Under the pieces are notes generated by a model that was not told the origin of the DNA, made no database searches, and worked only from the letters and a program-made list of their open reading frames with translations. From NCBI GenBank assembly GCA_963842355.1, contig CAWJGC010000016.1:186001-250000 (forward strand): 64,000 bases of DNA, read 5' to 3'. This DNA is from JASHPR01 sp963842355 (GTDB lineage: Bacteria; Actinomycetota; Actinomycetes; Streptosporangiales; Streptosporangiaceae). Below are positions 1 through 8,962 of the stretch, piece by piece. The position numbers and the translations under genes are program-made. Numbering within the stretch: the stretch's first letter is position 1; every line of letters begins with the position of its first letter.

Positions 1-2
1 TC

Positions 3-1034
3 CGGGAGCGGTTCGCCTCGCTCAAGGGCGCGGACCGCCCGGCCGCCCCGGGTGACTTCGTCACCATCGACCTGTCGGCCAAGGTCGACGGGAAGCCGGT
101 CGACGACGCGCAGGCCAACGGGATCTCCTACGAGGTCGGCAGCGGGCGGATGCTCGACGGGCTCGACGAGGCGCTGACGGGCATGACCGCCGGGGAGACG
201 AAGACGTTCGCTGCCGACCTGGCCGGCGGCAAGTTCGAGGGAACCCCGGCCGACGTGGCCGTGACCGTCGAGAGCGTCAAGGTCAAGGAGCTGCCCGAAC
301 TGGACGACGAGTTCGCCCAGTCGGCCAGCGAGTTCGATACCCTCGGCGAACTGCGGGCGGGCACGCGAGCCCAGCTCGAGACCGTGCGCCGGGCGGGCCA
401 GGTCGGCCAGGCTCGGGAGCGGGCGCTGGACGCCCTGCTCAGCCGCGTGGACATCCCGCTGCCCCAGGACCTGATCGACAGCGAGATCGCCAGCCGCAGG
501 CAGGCGCTCGCCGAACGGCTGGAACGCTCGGGCAACACCATGGACGAGTACCTGGAGGCCGTGAGCCTGACGGCTCAGGCGCTCGACGACCAGTTCGCCG
601 AGGACGCCCGCCGGTCGGTCAAGGCCGGGTTCATCCTGGACAAGCTGGCGGGGCAGGAGGAACTCGGCATAGACCAGCAGGAGCTGGCCTCGTACCTGAC
701 CGAGCAGGCCTACCGGATGGGCGTGTCGCCCGACCGCCTGGCCCAGGAGCTGTCGGACCGGGGCCAGATCGGGTCGGTCGTCGCCGACGTGCTGCGGTCC
801 AAGGCGCTTACGCTGATCGCGGAGCGCGCCGCGGTCACCGATGAGTCGGGGCGGCCGGTCGACATCAAGGCCGCGGTCGCCGAGACCGCCGAGGGTGAGA
901 TCGCTGACGGCGACGACGCCGGGGAGCCCGACGCCGGGGAGCCCGACGCGGGGGACATCGACACCGGGGAGCCCGACGCCGGGTCCGGGACCGCGGCCGC
1001 CGCCGAGGGCGACGACAACCCGCCGGGGTCGTGA
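3..1034 (+). CDS. tig: Trigger factor, C-terminal part (5' end outside window)
   Basis: Ribosome-associated chaperone that binds nascent chains. The reading frame is open from base 3, so the N-terminal ribosome-binding domain is missing. What remains is the FKBP-type prolyl isomerase domain (about residues 15-95 of this fragment, with the run DFVTIDLSAKVDGKPVDD) followed by the helical C-terminal chaperone domain. The last 40 or so residues are an acidic low-complexity tail built from GEPDAGEPDAG repeats, frequent in actinobacterial Tig. It is followed after 154 bp by clpP1, the conserved actinobacterial tig-clpP1P2-clpX order, linking folding of new chains to proteolysis. Identity is secure from the domain and the neighbourhood. 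Confidence 0.95.
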   Translation, partial: RERFASLKGADRPAAPGDFVTIDLSAKVDGKPVDDAQANGISYEVGSGRMLDGLDEALTGMTAGETKTFAADLAGGKFEGTPADVAVTVESVKVKELPELDDEFAQSASEFDTLGELRAGTRAQLETVRRAGQVGQARERALDALLSRVDIPLPQDLIDSEIASRRQALAERLERSGNTMDEYLEAVSLTAQALDDQFAEDARRSVKAGFILDKLAGQEELGIDQQELASYLTEQAYRMGVSPDRLAQELSDRGQIGSVVADVLRSKALTLIAERAAVTDESGRPVDIKAAVAETAEGEIADGDDAGEPDAGEPDAGDIDTGEPDAGSGTAAAAEGDDNPPGS

Positions 1035-1188
1035 CCCACGGCCGCGGCCGGCCCGGCGGCAGCGCGCCGCCTGCGCCCACAGCGAACAGGCGTCAGCTGC
1101 GGACTTCCTGGCCCGGGCCGCGGGTTATGGTCACTGTCAACGGCATAGGCGCAGACATCGGCGCACCGAGGAAAGCGAGGAGGGCATC

Positions 1189-1827
1189 GTGACCACGCCC
1201 GCCCAGGATCAGGAGCTAGCGCGCCTCGTGGCGCGGGTGGCGGAGGCCACGCCCATTCCCATGGGCGACCAGCTTTTCCAGCGCCTGCTGCGGCACCGGA
1301 TCGTTTTCCTCGGCCAGCAGGTCGACGACGACCTGGCCAACCGGATCTGCGCCGAGCTGATATTGCTCGCGGCCGAGGACGACCACCGAGACATCTCGCT
1401 CTACATCAACTCCCCGGGCGGCTCGGTCACCGCCGGGATGGCCATCTACGACGTCATGCAGTACGTGCCGAACGACGTCGCCACCTACGCGATGGGCATG
1501 GCCGCGTCCATGGGCCAGTTCCTGCTCTGCGCAGGTGCCGCCGGCAAGCGCTTCGCGATGCCGCACGCGTCGATCCTGATGCACCAGCCGCACGGCGGGA
1601 TCGGCGGCACCGCCACCGACATCAGGATCCAGGCCGAGCAGATCCTGTACCTGAAGCGGACGCTGGCCGAGCGCATCGCCATGCACACGGGCCAGACCGT
1701 CGAGCAGATCGAGATCGACTCTGACCGGGACCGGTGGTTCACCGCGGACGAGGCGAAGGACTACGGCCTCGTCGACCGGGTGATCCGCAACGCCAGCGAG
1801 GTCCCGACGGTGGGCCCGGTCTCATGA
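1189..1827 (+). CDS. clpP1: ATP-dependent Clp protease proteolytic subunit 1
   Basis: Serine peptidase subunit of the Clp protease (212 aa). GTG start at 1189 is preceded by GAGGAGGG; the open frame extends further upstream but that part is non-homologous low-complexity sequence. Catalytic triad visible as Ser107 (GMAASMGQ), His132 (LMHQPHGG) and Asp181 (DRDRWFTADEA); the YINSPGGSVTAGMAIYD signature is at about residue 70. In actinobacteria ClpP1 and ClpP2 form a mixed tetradecamer that works with ClpX or ClpC1. Its stop codon overlaps an in-frame ATG of clpP2 (ATGA at 1824), so the two are surely co-transcribed. Confidence 0.97.
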   Translation: MTTPAQDQELARLVARVAEATPIPMGDQLFQRLLRHRIVFLGQQVDDDLANRICAELILLAAEDDHRDISLYINSPGGSVTAGMAIYDVMQYVPNDVATYAMGMAASMGQFLLCAGAAGKRFAMPHASILMHQPHGGIGGTATDIRIQAEQILYLKRTLAERIAMHTGQTVEQIEIDSDRDRWFTADEAKDYGLVDRVIRNASEVPTVGPVS

Positions 1828-1856
1828 GAGCGCGACCGGGAGCGGAGGAGCTCACA

Positions 1857-2525
1857 GTGAACACAGGCAACCGGCCCCCCGAGGCGGCGGGGCTGTGGCA
1901 GCCGGCCGAATCAAGGTACGTGCTGCCGTCGTTCGTGGAGCGGACGTCGTACGGGATCAAGGAGATGAACCCGTACAACAAGCTCTTCGAGGAGCGGATC
2001 ATCTTCCTCGGAGTCCAGATCGACGACGCTTCGGCCAACGACGTGATGGCCCAGCTCATCACGCTGGAGTCGATCGACCCGGACCGTGACGTCCTGATGT
2101 ACATCAACTCGCCCGGCGGGTCGATGACCTCGATGATGGCGATCTACGACACCATGCAGTACATCCAGCCGGAGATTCAGACGTTCTGCCTCGGCCAGGC
2201 GGCCTCGGCGGCCGCGGTGCTGCTGGCTGCGGGCACCAAGGGCAAGCGGATGGCGCTGCCCAACTCGCGGATCCTGATCCACCAGCCCGCCGTGGAGAGC
2301 GGCTACGGCCAGTCCAGCGACCTGGAGATCCAGGCCAGGGAGATCCTGCGGATGCGCACGGCCATGGAGAAGGTCATCGCCCGGCACACCGGCAAGGACG
2401 AGGATCAGGTCCGCCGGGACGTGGAACGCGACAAGTTCTTCACAGCGGAAGAGGCCAAGGAGTACGGGCTGGTAGATGAGGTTCTGACGACCCTCAAGCG
2501 CAAGACCGAGGTAGGGTCGTCCTAA
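1857..2525 (+). CDS. clpP2: ATP-dependent Clp protease proteolytic subunit 2
   Basis: Second ClpP paralogue (222 aa). I chose GTG at 1857 because GGAGCGGAGGAG lies just upstream; an ATG at 1824 that overlaps the clpP1 stop would add 11 residues. Triad Ser117 (GQAASAAAVL), His142 (LIHQPAV) and Asp192 (ERDKFFTAEEA). The N-terminus carries the SFVERTSYGIKEMNPYNKLFEERIIFLG stretch typical of actinobacterial ClpP2. It partners ClpP1 in a heteromeric protease and lies 170 bp upstream of the unfoldase gene clpX. Confidence 0.97.
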   Translation: MNTGNRPPEAAGLWQPAESRYVLPSFVERTSYGIKEMNPYNKLFEERIIFLGVQIDDASANDVMAQLITLESIDPDRDVLMYINSPGGSMTSMMAIYDTMQYIQPEIQTFCLGQAASAAAVLLAAGTKGKRMALPNSRILIHQPAVESGYGQSSDLEIQAREILRMRTAMEKVIARHTGKDEDQVRRDVERDKFFTAEEAKEYGLVDEVLTTLKRKTEVGSS

Positions 2526-2695
2526 CCGGGAGGACCCAGTCGCCGACGGCGCGCCGGCGACGGCGGTCCTTAAGCCACAACGACAGGCGCCGAGGCGGTA
2601 CCGTCTAGGTCTACGGCAAAAAGGCTTGGCAGGACGCTCGCCGCGGGTCGGCTTCACGGCCACCGGCGGCGGTCCCAGGGCAAAGGAGTATCTGG

Positions 2696-3970
2696 GTGGC
2701 ACGCATGGGCGATGGCGGTGACCTGCTGAAGTGCTCGTTCTGCGGCAAGAGCCAGAAGCAAGTCAAGAAGCTCATAGCCGGCCCGGGCGTGTACATCTGC
2801 GACGAATGCATCGATCTCTGCAACGAGATCATCGAGGAAGAGCTCGCCGAGCCGGCCGAGCTCAAATGGGACAGCCTGCCGAAACCGCGCGAGATCTACG
2901 AGTTCCTCGATTCCTACGTCATCGGCCAGGAAAAGGCGAAGAAGGGCCTGTCGGTCGCGGTCTACAACCACTACAAGCGCATCCAGTCCGGCGGTGAGCG
3001 GGCCGGTGAGGACGGCGTCGAGCTGGCCAAGTCGAACATCCTGCTGCTGGGGCCGACCGGGTCGGGCAAGACCCTGCTGGCGCAGACCCTGGCGCGGCTG
3101 CTCAACGTGCCGTTCGCGATCGCCGACGCGACCGCGCTGACCGAGGCCGGGTACGTCGGCGAGGACGTCGAGAACATCCTGCTCAAGCTCATCCAGGCCG
3201 CGGACTACGACGTCAAGAAGGCCGAAACCGGGATCATCTACATCGACGAGATCGACAAGATCGCCCGCAAGAGCGAGAACCCCTCGATCACCCGCGACGT
3301 GTCCGGTGAGGGCGTGCAGCAGGCGCTGCTGAAGATCCTCGAGGGCACGACGGCCTCGGTGCCGCCGCAGGGCGGGCGCAAGCACCCGCACCAGGAGTTC
3401 ATCCAGATCGACACCACCAACGTGCTGTTCATCTGCGGAGGCGCTTTCGCGGGCCTGGAGAAGATCATCGAGCACCGGATCGGCCGCAGCGGCATGGGCT
3501 TCGGAGCCGTGCTCCGGGTCAAGACCGACCGAACCACGGCCGACCCGTTCTCCGACGTGATGCCGGAGGACCTGCTCAAGTTCGGCATGATCCCCGAGTT
3601 CGTCGGGCGGCTGCCGGTCATCACCAGCGTCCACAACCTCGACCGCGAGGCGCTGATCCGGATCCTGACCGAGCCGCGCAACGCGCTCGTCCGCCAGTAC
3701 CGGAGGCTGTTCGAGCTGGACGGGGTCGACCTGGAGTTCACCGACGACGCCCTCGAGGCCGTCGCCGACCAGGCCATCCTGCGCGGCACCGGGGCCCGGG
3801 GGCTGCGGGCGATCCTCGAAGAGGTCCTGATGTCGGTCATGTACGAGGTACCGAGCCGCAAGGACGTGGAGCGGGTCGTCATCACCAGCGAGTCGGTGCT
3901 GGAGAACGTGAACCCGACGCTCGTCCCCCGCGACTCCCAGCGCCGTACCCCGCGGGAGAAGTCCGCCTAA
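2696..3970 (+). CDS. clpX: ATP-dependent Clp protease ATP-binding subunit ClpX
   Basis: AAA+ unfoldase (424 aa) that feeds substrates to ClpP1P2. Domains in order: N-terminal four-cysteine zinc-binding domain (Cys13, Cys16, Cys35, Cys38), Walker A GPTGSGKT at about residue 119, Walker B IIYIDEID at about 181, and the sensor-2 region LRGTGARGLR near 364. GTG start at 2696 has AAAGGAG nine bases upstream. Length is normal for the family. The conserved operon position after clpP1P2 fits its role. Confidence 0.97.
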   Translation: MARMGDGGDLLKCSFCGKSQKQVKKLIAGPGVYICDECIDLCNEIIEEELAEPAELKWDSLPKPREIYEFLDSYVIGQEKAKKGLSVAVYNHYKRIQSGGERAGEDGVELAKSNILLLGPTGSGKTLLAQTLARLLNVPFAIADATALTEAGYVGEDVENILLKLIQAADYDVKKAETGIIYIDEIDKIARKSENPSITRDVSGEGVQQALLKILEGTTASVPPQGGRKHPHQEFIQIDTTNVLFICGGAFAGLEKIIEHRIGRSGMGFGAVLRVKTDRTTADPFSDVMPEDLLKFGMIPEFVGRLPVITSVHNLDREALIRILTEPRNALVRQYRRLFELDGVDLEFTDDALEAVADQAILRGTGARGLRAILEEVLMSVMYEVPSRKDVERVVITSESVLENVNPTLVPRDSQRRTPREKSA

Positions 3971-4084
3971 GGGACCAGCACTCCGTCTTTGAGGTTCAGG
4001 ACGCGGCCGGCCAGGCCGATCCGGACCGTAGAGACCGATTTGTCCCATGAACGTTGCCGCGCCGCACCACTAGACTCACGAGTC

Positions 4085-6835
4085 GTGACCAGACCGCAGC
4101 CCCCCGTGCCTCCCCACCAGCCCGCGCTGCCCTCGCAGTACGCGCCCGCCGACGTGGAAGGACGCCGCTACCGCTGCTGGGAGGAACGCGGCCTGTTCAC
4201 GGCCGACGCTTCGTCGGCCGCGCCCGCGTTCACGATAGTCATCCCGCCGCCGAACGTGACCGGGTCGCTGCACATCGGCCACGCGCTCGACCACACGCTG
4301 ATCGACGCGCTGGTGCGGCGGCGGCGGATGCAGGGCTTTAACGCGCTGTGGCTGCCGGGCATGGACCACGCGGGCATCGCCACCCAGAACGTGGTGGAGC
4401 GGGAACTGGCCCGCGACGGCCTCAGCCGGCACGACCTGGGCCGCGAGGCGTTCGTCGAGCGGGTCTGGCAGTGGAAGGCGACCTCGGGCGGGGCGATCCT
4501 CGGCCAGATGCGGCGGCTGGGCGACAGCGTGGACTGGTCGCGGGAGCGGTTCACCATGGACGCGGGCCTGTCCCGCGCGGTCCAGACGATCTTCAAGCGG
4601 CTGTTCGACGACGGGCTGATCTACCGGGCGCAGCGGATCATCAACTGGTGCCCGCGCTGCCTGACCGCGCTGTCCGACATCGAGGTGGACCACACCGACG
4701 ACGAGGGCGAACTGGTCCGCATCCGGTACGGCGACGGCGCGGACTCGGTCGTGGTGGCCACCACCCGGGTGGAGACCATGCTCGGTGACACGGCCGTGGC
4801 CGTGCATCCCGACGACCCGCGCTACAGCCGCCTGGTCGGCACCGAGGTGGAGTTGCCGCTGTCCGGGCGGCGCATTCCGGTGCTGGCCGACCCGCACGTC
4901 GATCCGGCGTTCGGCACCGGGGCGGTCAAGGTGACGCCCGCGCACGACCCGGACGACTTCGAGATCGGCCAGCGGCACGGCCTGCCCAGCCTGACGATCA
5001 TGGACGAGCGCGGCGTGATCACCGCGCACGGCCCGTTCCTGGGCCTGGACCGGTTCGAGGCGCGGCCCGCGGTGCTGGCCGCGCTGCGCGAGCAGGGCCG
5101 CGTGGTCGCGGAGGAGCGACCGTACCTGCACGCGGTCGGGCACTGCCAGCGGTGCGGCACCGCGGTGGAGCCGCGGCTGTCGCTGCAGTGGTTCGTCAGG
5201 GTCGGCCCGCTGGCCAAGGCGGCCGGGGACGCGGTCCGCGACGGCCGGGTGCGGATCCACCCGCCGCAGATGGCGGCGCGGTACTTCGACTGGGTGGACG
5301 ACATGCACGACTGGTGCATCAGCCGTCAGCTCTGGTGGGGGCACAGGATCCCGGTCTGGTACTCAGCCGAGGGCGAGGCCGTCTGCGTCGGCCCCGACGA
5401 GAAGCCACCGGACGGCGACGGCTGGCGGCAGGACCCGGACGTCCTGGACACCTGGTTCTCCTCCGCGCTGTGGCCGTTCTCCACGCTCGGCTGGCCGGAG
5501 GACACCCCGGACCTGCGCGCGTTCTACCCGACCAGCGTCCTGGTCACCGGCTACGACATCCTGTTCTTCTGGGTGGCCCGGATGATGATGTTCGGGCTGT
5601 ACGCGATGTCCGGCGCCGGCCCGGCCCGCCCCGATCCGGACAGCGCCGTGCCGTTCCGTACGGTCGCCCTGCACGGGCTGGTCCGCGACTCCCACGGCAA
5701 GAAGATGTCCAAGTCGCGCGGCAACACCGTGGACCCGCTGGACTGGATCGATCGCTTCGGCGCCGACGCCACCCGGTTCACCCTGGCCCGGGGGGCCAGC
5801 CCGGGCGGTGACGTGTCCGTCAGCGAGGAGTGGGTGGCCGGGGCCAGGAACTTCTGCAACAAGCTGTGGAACGCCGCCAGGTTCGCCCTCCTGAACGGCG
5901 CGGACGCGGCGGCGGACCTGCCCGGGCCCGCCGCCCTCGGCGCGGCGGACCGCTGGATCCTGTCCCGGCTCGCGGCGGTCACCGCCGAGGTGGACGAACT
6001 GTTCGAGCAGTTCGAGTTCGGCAAGGCCTGCGAGGCCCTGTACCACTTCGCCTGGGACGAGTTCTGCGACTGGTACCTGGAACTGGCCAAACCCGTCCTT
6101 GGCGGGGAGGCTTCGGGCGGTCGCCTGCCCGGGCCAGGACCGTCCGGGGGGGTTTGGGGGGGTCGCCCCCCCGGGCCAGCACAGTCCGGGGGTGAGCCCG
6201 AGGCCGCCGCCGCGACCCGGGTCGTGCTCGGCCACGTGCTCGACCGGCTGCTGCGGCTCATCCATCCGGTGATGCCCTTCGTCACCGATGAGCTATGGAC
6301 CCACCTGACCGGCGGCGACTCGGTGATGACCGCGCCCTGGCCGGCGAGCGACGCCGGGCTGGCCCGCGACCCGGCGGCCGAGGCCGAGATCGGGGCGTTG
6401 ATGCGGCTGGTCACACAGGTGCGCCGGTTCCGCTCCGACCAGGGGCTGCGCCCGGCCCAGCCGGTGCCCGCGGTCCTGGCCGGCCTCGACGCCACGCCGC
6501 TGGCCGGCCACGAGGCCAGCATCCGCTCGCTGCTGCGGCTCGCCGCGCCCGGCGGCCGGTTCTCTCCCACGGCGTCGGTCCAGGCCGAAGGGGTCACCGT
6601 GGAACTGGACACCGCGGCGGCGATCGACGTCGCGGCCGAGCGGCGGCGGCTGGAGAAGGATCTTTCCGCCGCACGGGCCGACGTAGCCCAGACCGAGCAG
6701 AAGCTCGCCAACCCGTCGTTCGTCGAGCGGGCCCCCGAGGCCGTGGTGGCGCGCAGCCGCGAACGGCTGGCCGCCGCGCAGGCGGAAATCGCCCGGCTGG
6801 AAGAGCGCATCGGCACCCGGCCCGACGATAACTGA
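4085..6835 (+). CDS. valS: Valyl-tRNA synthetase with in-frame GC-repeat insertion
   Basis: Class I aminoacyl-tRNA synthetase charging tRNA-Val (916 aa). GTG start at 4085 precedes the conserved N-terminus; HIGH-type motif (HIGHA) at residue 63, editing domain, KMSKS at residue 540, anticodon-binding domain and a C-terminal coiled-coil arm rich in Glu/Arg (last 70 residues). Odd feature: in the anticodon-binding domain, between WYLELAKPVL and ATRVVLGHVLDRL, about 30 residues of Gly/Pro-rich sequence (residues about 673-705) are encoded by two tandem copies of a GC-hairpin repeat found elsewhere in this window. The frame remains open through it, so the enzyme is presumably functional and the loop solvent exposed. 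Confidence 0.97.
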   Translation: MTRPQPPVPPHQPALPSQYAPADVEGRRYRCWEERGLFTADASSAAPAFTIVIPPPNVTGSLHIGHALDHTLIDALVRRRRMQGFNALWLPGMDHAGIATQNVVERELARDGLSRHDLGREAFVERVWQWKATSGGAILGQMRRLGDSVDWSRERFTMDAGLSRAVQTIFKRLFDDGLIYRAQRIINWCPRCLTALSDIEVDHTDDEGELVRIRYGDGADSVVVATTRVETMLGDTAVAVHPDDPRYSRLVGTEVELPLSGRRIPVLADPHVDPAFGTGAVKVTPAHDPDDFEIGQRHGLPSLTIMDERGVITAHGPFLGLDRFEARPAVLAALREQGRVVAEERPYLHAVGHCQRCGTAVEPRLSLQWFVRVGPLAKAAGDAVRDGRVRIHPPQMAARYFDWVDDMHDWCISRQLWWGHRIPVWYSAEGEAVCVGPDEKPPDGDGWRQDPDVLDTWFSSALWPFSTLGWPEDTPDLRAFYPTSVLVTGYDILFFWVARMMMFGLYAMSGAGPARPDPDSAVPFRTVALHGLVRDSHGKKMSKSRGNTVDPLDWIDRFGADATRFTLARGASPGGDVSVSEEWVAGARNFCNKLWNAARFALLNGADAAADLPGPAALGAADRWILSRLAAVTAEVDELFEQFEFGKACEALYHFAWDEFCDWYLELAKPVLGGEASGGRLPGPGPSGGVWGGRPPGPAQSGGEPEAAAATRVVLGHVLDRLLRLIHPVMPFVTDELWTHLTGGDSVMTAPWPASDAGLARDPAAEAEIGALMRLVTQVRRFRSDQGLRPAQPVPAVLAGLDATPLAGHEASIRSLLRLAAPGGRFSPTASVQAEGVTVELDTAAAIDVAAERRRLEKDLSAARADVAQTEQKLANPSFVERAPEAVVARSRERLAAAQAEIARLEERIGTRPDDN
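6104..6190 (+). repeat. Two tandem GC-hairpin repeats inside valS
   Basis: Two units of about 44 bp. The second contains seven G, TCG, seven C (6156-6172), a near-perfect hairpin, followed by GGGCCAGCACAG. The first unit is a diverged copy ending GGGCCAGGACCG. The same core occurs at 10859-10884, 10937-10975 and inside folC at 11943-11980. The insertion keeps the valS frame. Confidence 0.8.
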
Positions 6836-6858
6836 CTTGTCACGATTCCGAGACTGTT
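6829..6858 (+). promoter_or_regulatory. Conserved upstream motif, copy 1
   Basis: A 30-bp block matching 24 of 30 positions with the block at 8809-8838; the core GTCACGATT.CGA.ACT is shared. It begins within the valS stop region and ends 40 bp before the first solute-binding-protein gene. Because the flanking DNA is otherwise unrelated, it is probably a common promoter or operator for the paralogous pair; the binding factor is unknown. Confidence 0.5.
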
Positions 6859-6897
6859 GCGGCCTAACCGGGTGCAGGCGGCGGCCAGGTTCGTAAC

Positions 6898-8775
6898 GTG
6901 AGGCTGATGCGTGTACCTGCCCCGGAACGGCAGCGTCGGCCGCGATCCAGGCCTCGCGGCCCGGCGCTGGCGGCGGCCGCGGCGGCGCTGGCCCTGGCCG
7001 CCGCGGTCGGGGGCTGCGCGGGCCGCGCCAGCAGCACGCCGCCCCCCGCCGCCACGCCGGTGAACGGCGGTACCGCCGTCCTCGCCGAGCCGCCGGCCTC
7101 CACGCCGGACTACATCTGGCCGTTCACCAGCAGCGCCGACTTCACCGACATCAACACCTGGAATCTCCAGGACCTGATGTACCGGCCGCTGTACTGGTTC
7201 GGCGCAGACGGCCAGCCGACGGTGAACTACCCGCTGAGCCTGGCCAGCCCTCCGGCCTACAACGGCACCAAGGTGACGATCACGCTGAAGCACTTCATGT
7301 GGTCCGACGGCACCCCGGTGACCGCGCAGGACGTGGTGTTCTGGCTGAACATGGAGCTCGCCGAGCCGGGCAACTACGGCGGCTACACCGGGTTTCCGAA
7401 GAACATGCAGGACATCACGGCGGTCAGCCCGACCGAGCTGACCATGACGATGGACCAGCCGTACTCACCGACCTGGTTCCTGTACAACGAACTGAGCCAG
7501 ATCGTCCCGATGCCGCTGGCCTGGGACCGCACCGCCAGCGGTCCCAGCGACTGCGCCACCACGATCAAGGACTGCGCGGCGGTCTACAACTACTTGAACG
7601 CCCAGTCCAGGGACCTGAGCACGTACGCGACCTCGCCGCTGTGGGCTGTGGTGGACGGGCCGTGGAAGCTGCGCTCGTTCAACGCCGACGGGCATCTGGA
7701 ATTCGTGCCGAACAAGGCCTACTCCGGCCCGGTGAAGCCGAAGCTGTCGGCGTTCGAGGAGGTGCCGTTCACGACCGACGCGGCCGAGTACAACGTGCTG
7801 CACTCGCCGAGCGGCAGCACCAGGATCGACGTGGGCTACGTACCGCAGCAGGACGTCCGGGCCAAGCCCGCCGGGGCGGCGGCGGGCGCCAACCCGCTGG
7901 CCTCGAAGGGCTACACGCTCGCGCCGTGGCCGGTCTGGGGCATCAACTACCTCGCGGTGAACTTCCAGTCCAGCACCGGCAACGCCCCGATCATCAGGCA
8001 GCTGTACTTCCGGCAGGTGCTGGCCTACATGATGAACCAGGCCGCCGTGCTGAGCGGCGCGCTGAAGGGTTACGGCGACATCACGGTCGGCCCGGTCGCG
8101 TCCGCCCCGGTCACCGTCTTCCTGTCCCCGGCCGGCAAGGAGGGTGACCCGTACCCGTTTAACCCCGGCCAGGCCAAAAGCCTGCTGACCAGCCACGGCT
8201 GGACGGTGGTGCCGAACGGGGTCAGCACCTGCGCCGACCCGAGCCGGTGCGGCCCGGGGATCAGGAAGGGGCAACCGCTGACCTTCACCCTGCCGTACGC
8301 GACCGGGCTCGGCTGGCTGGCGTCGGAGCTGGACGAGCTGCAGTCCAACGTGGCGACGGTCGGGATCAGGCTGAACCTGGCGCCCAAGCCGTTCGACCAG
8401 GTGACCGCGCTGGCCGGGGGCAACTGCGTGGTGACCAGGTCCTCGTGCGACTGGGATATGGGCGACTGGGGAGGCGGCTGGTCGTTCGCCCCAGACTACC
8501 TGCCGACCGGGGAAGAGCTTTTCCGCAGCGGCGCGGTGGCCAACTCAGGCGGGTACAGCGACCCGGCCAACGACGCGCTCATCCAGCAGACCCTGATCTC
8601 GAGCAATATGGCGTTTATGTACCGCTGGCAGGACTACCTGGCTAAGGCGCTGCCGGTGATCTGGCAGCCGAACGCCGATTACCAGCTGACCGAAGTCGCG
8701 AATGACCTGAAGGGCGTGCTCCCGCAAAGCCCGACGCTGAGCCTCAACCCGGAGAACTGGTATTTCGTGAGGTAG
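6898..8775 (+). CDS. Family 5 extracellular solute-binding lipoprotein (peptide/nickel ABC type)
   Basis: Substrate-binding protein of the DppA/OppA type (625 aa), expected outside the membrane and lipid-anchored: twin-Arg-containing N-terminus, hydrophobic stretch and lipobox VGG-Cys around residue 39. The mature part has the family pattern YRPLYWFGADGQPTVN, TVTITLKH-type and YSDPANDALI segments. Start is GTG at 6898; ATG at 6907 is also possible and no strong ribosome-binding site separates them. No permease or ATPase genes are next to it, so it must work with a transporter encoded elsewhere. The next gene is a close tandem paralogue of the same length, indicating a local duplication. Confidence 0.88.
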   Translation: MRLMRVPAPERQRRPRSRPRGPALAAAAAALALAAAVGGCAGRASSTPPPAATPVNGGTAVLAEPPASTPDYIWPFTSSADFTDINTWNLQDLMYRPLYWFGADGQPTVNYPLSLASPPAYNGTKVTITLKHFMWSDGTPVTAQDVVFWLNMELAEPGNYGGYTGFPKNMQDITAVSPTELTMTMDQPYSPTWFLYNELSQIVPMPLAWDRTASGPSDCATTIKDCAAVYNYLNAQSRDLSTYATSPLWAVVDGPWKLRSFNADGHLEFVPNKAYSGPVKPKLSAFEEVPFTTDAAEYNVLHSPSGSTRIDVGYVPQQDVRAKPAGAAAGANPLASKGYTLAPWPVWGINYLAVNFQSSTGNAPIIRQLYFRQVLAYMMNQAAVLSGALKGYGDITVGPVASAPVTVFLSPAGKEGDPYPFNPGQAKSLLTSHGWTVVPNGVSTCADPSRCGPGIRKGQPLTFTLPYATGLGWLASELDELQSNVATVGIRLNLAPKPFDQVTALAGGNCVVTRSSCDWDMGDWGGGWSFAPDYLPTGEELFRSGAVANSGGYSDPANDALIQQTLISSNMAFMYRWQDYLAKALPVIWQPNADYQLTEVANDLKGVLPQSPTLSLNPENWYFVR

Positions 8776-8808
8776 CCGTCACAGGCCGGGCTGTATGACT
8801 CCGCTCGG

Positions 8809-8838
8809 TAACTGATCCGTCACGATTACGAAACTCTT
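8809..8838 (+). promoter_or_regulatory. Conserved upstream motif, copy 2
   Basis: Second copy of the 30-bp block described at 6829-6858, here with core GTCACGATTACGAAACT. It lies 125 bp upstream of the second solute-binding-protein gene, giving this paralogue a longer leader than the first. Confidence 0.5.
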
Positions 8839-8962
8839 GGCCCAGGTGCGGCCAGAGCGGGACCCGGGGTTCATAGGTTGACCTGTGAGCTGGAGCTGAG
8901 ACCACGCCGGGGGGATAGCGACGTCTGCCCGGCGGGTTCCCTGGGCCCAAGGAGCCACAACG

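Noticed and set aside
4076..5344. Long minus-strand frame (422 codons) over valS
   Set aside because: Composition is the antisense of GC-rich codons (His, Arg, Pro, Val), no family pattern; valS on the plus strand is certain. Same reasoning applies to the long antisense frames over clpX, mrdA, rodA, rne and the carboxylase.
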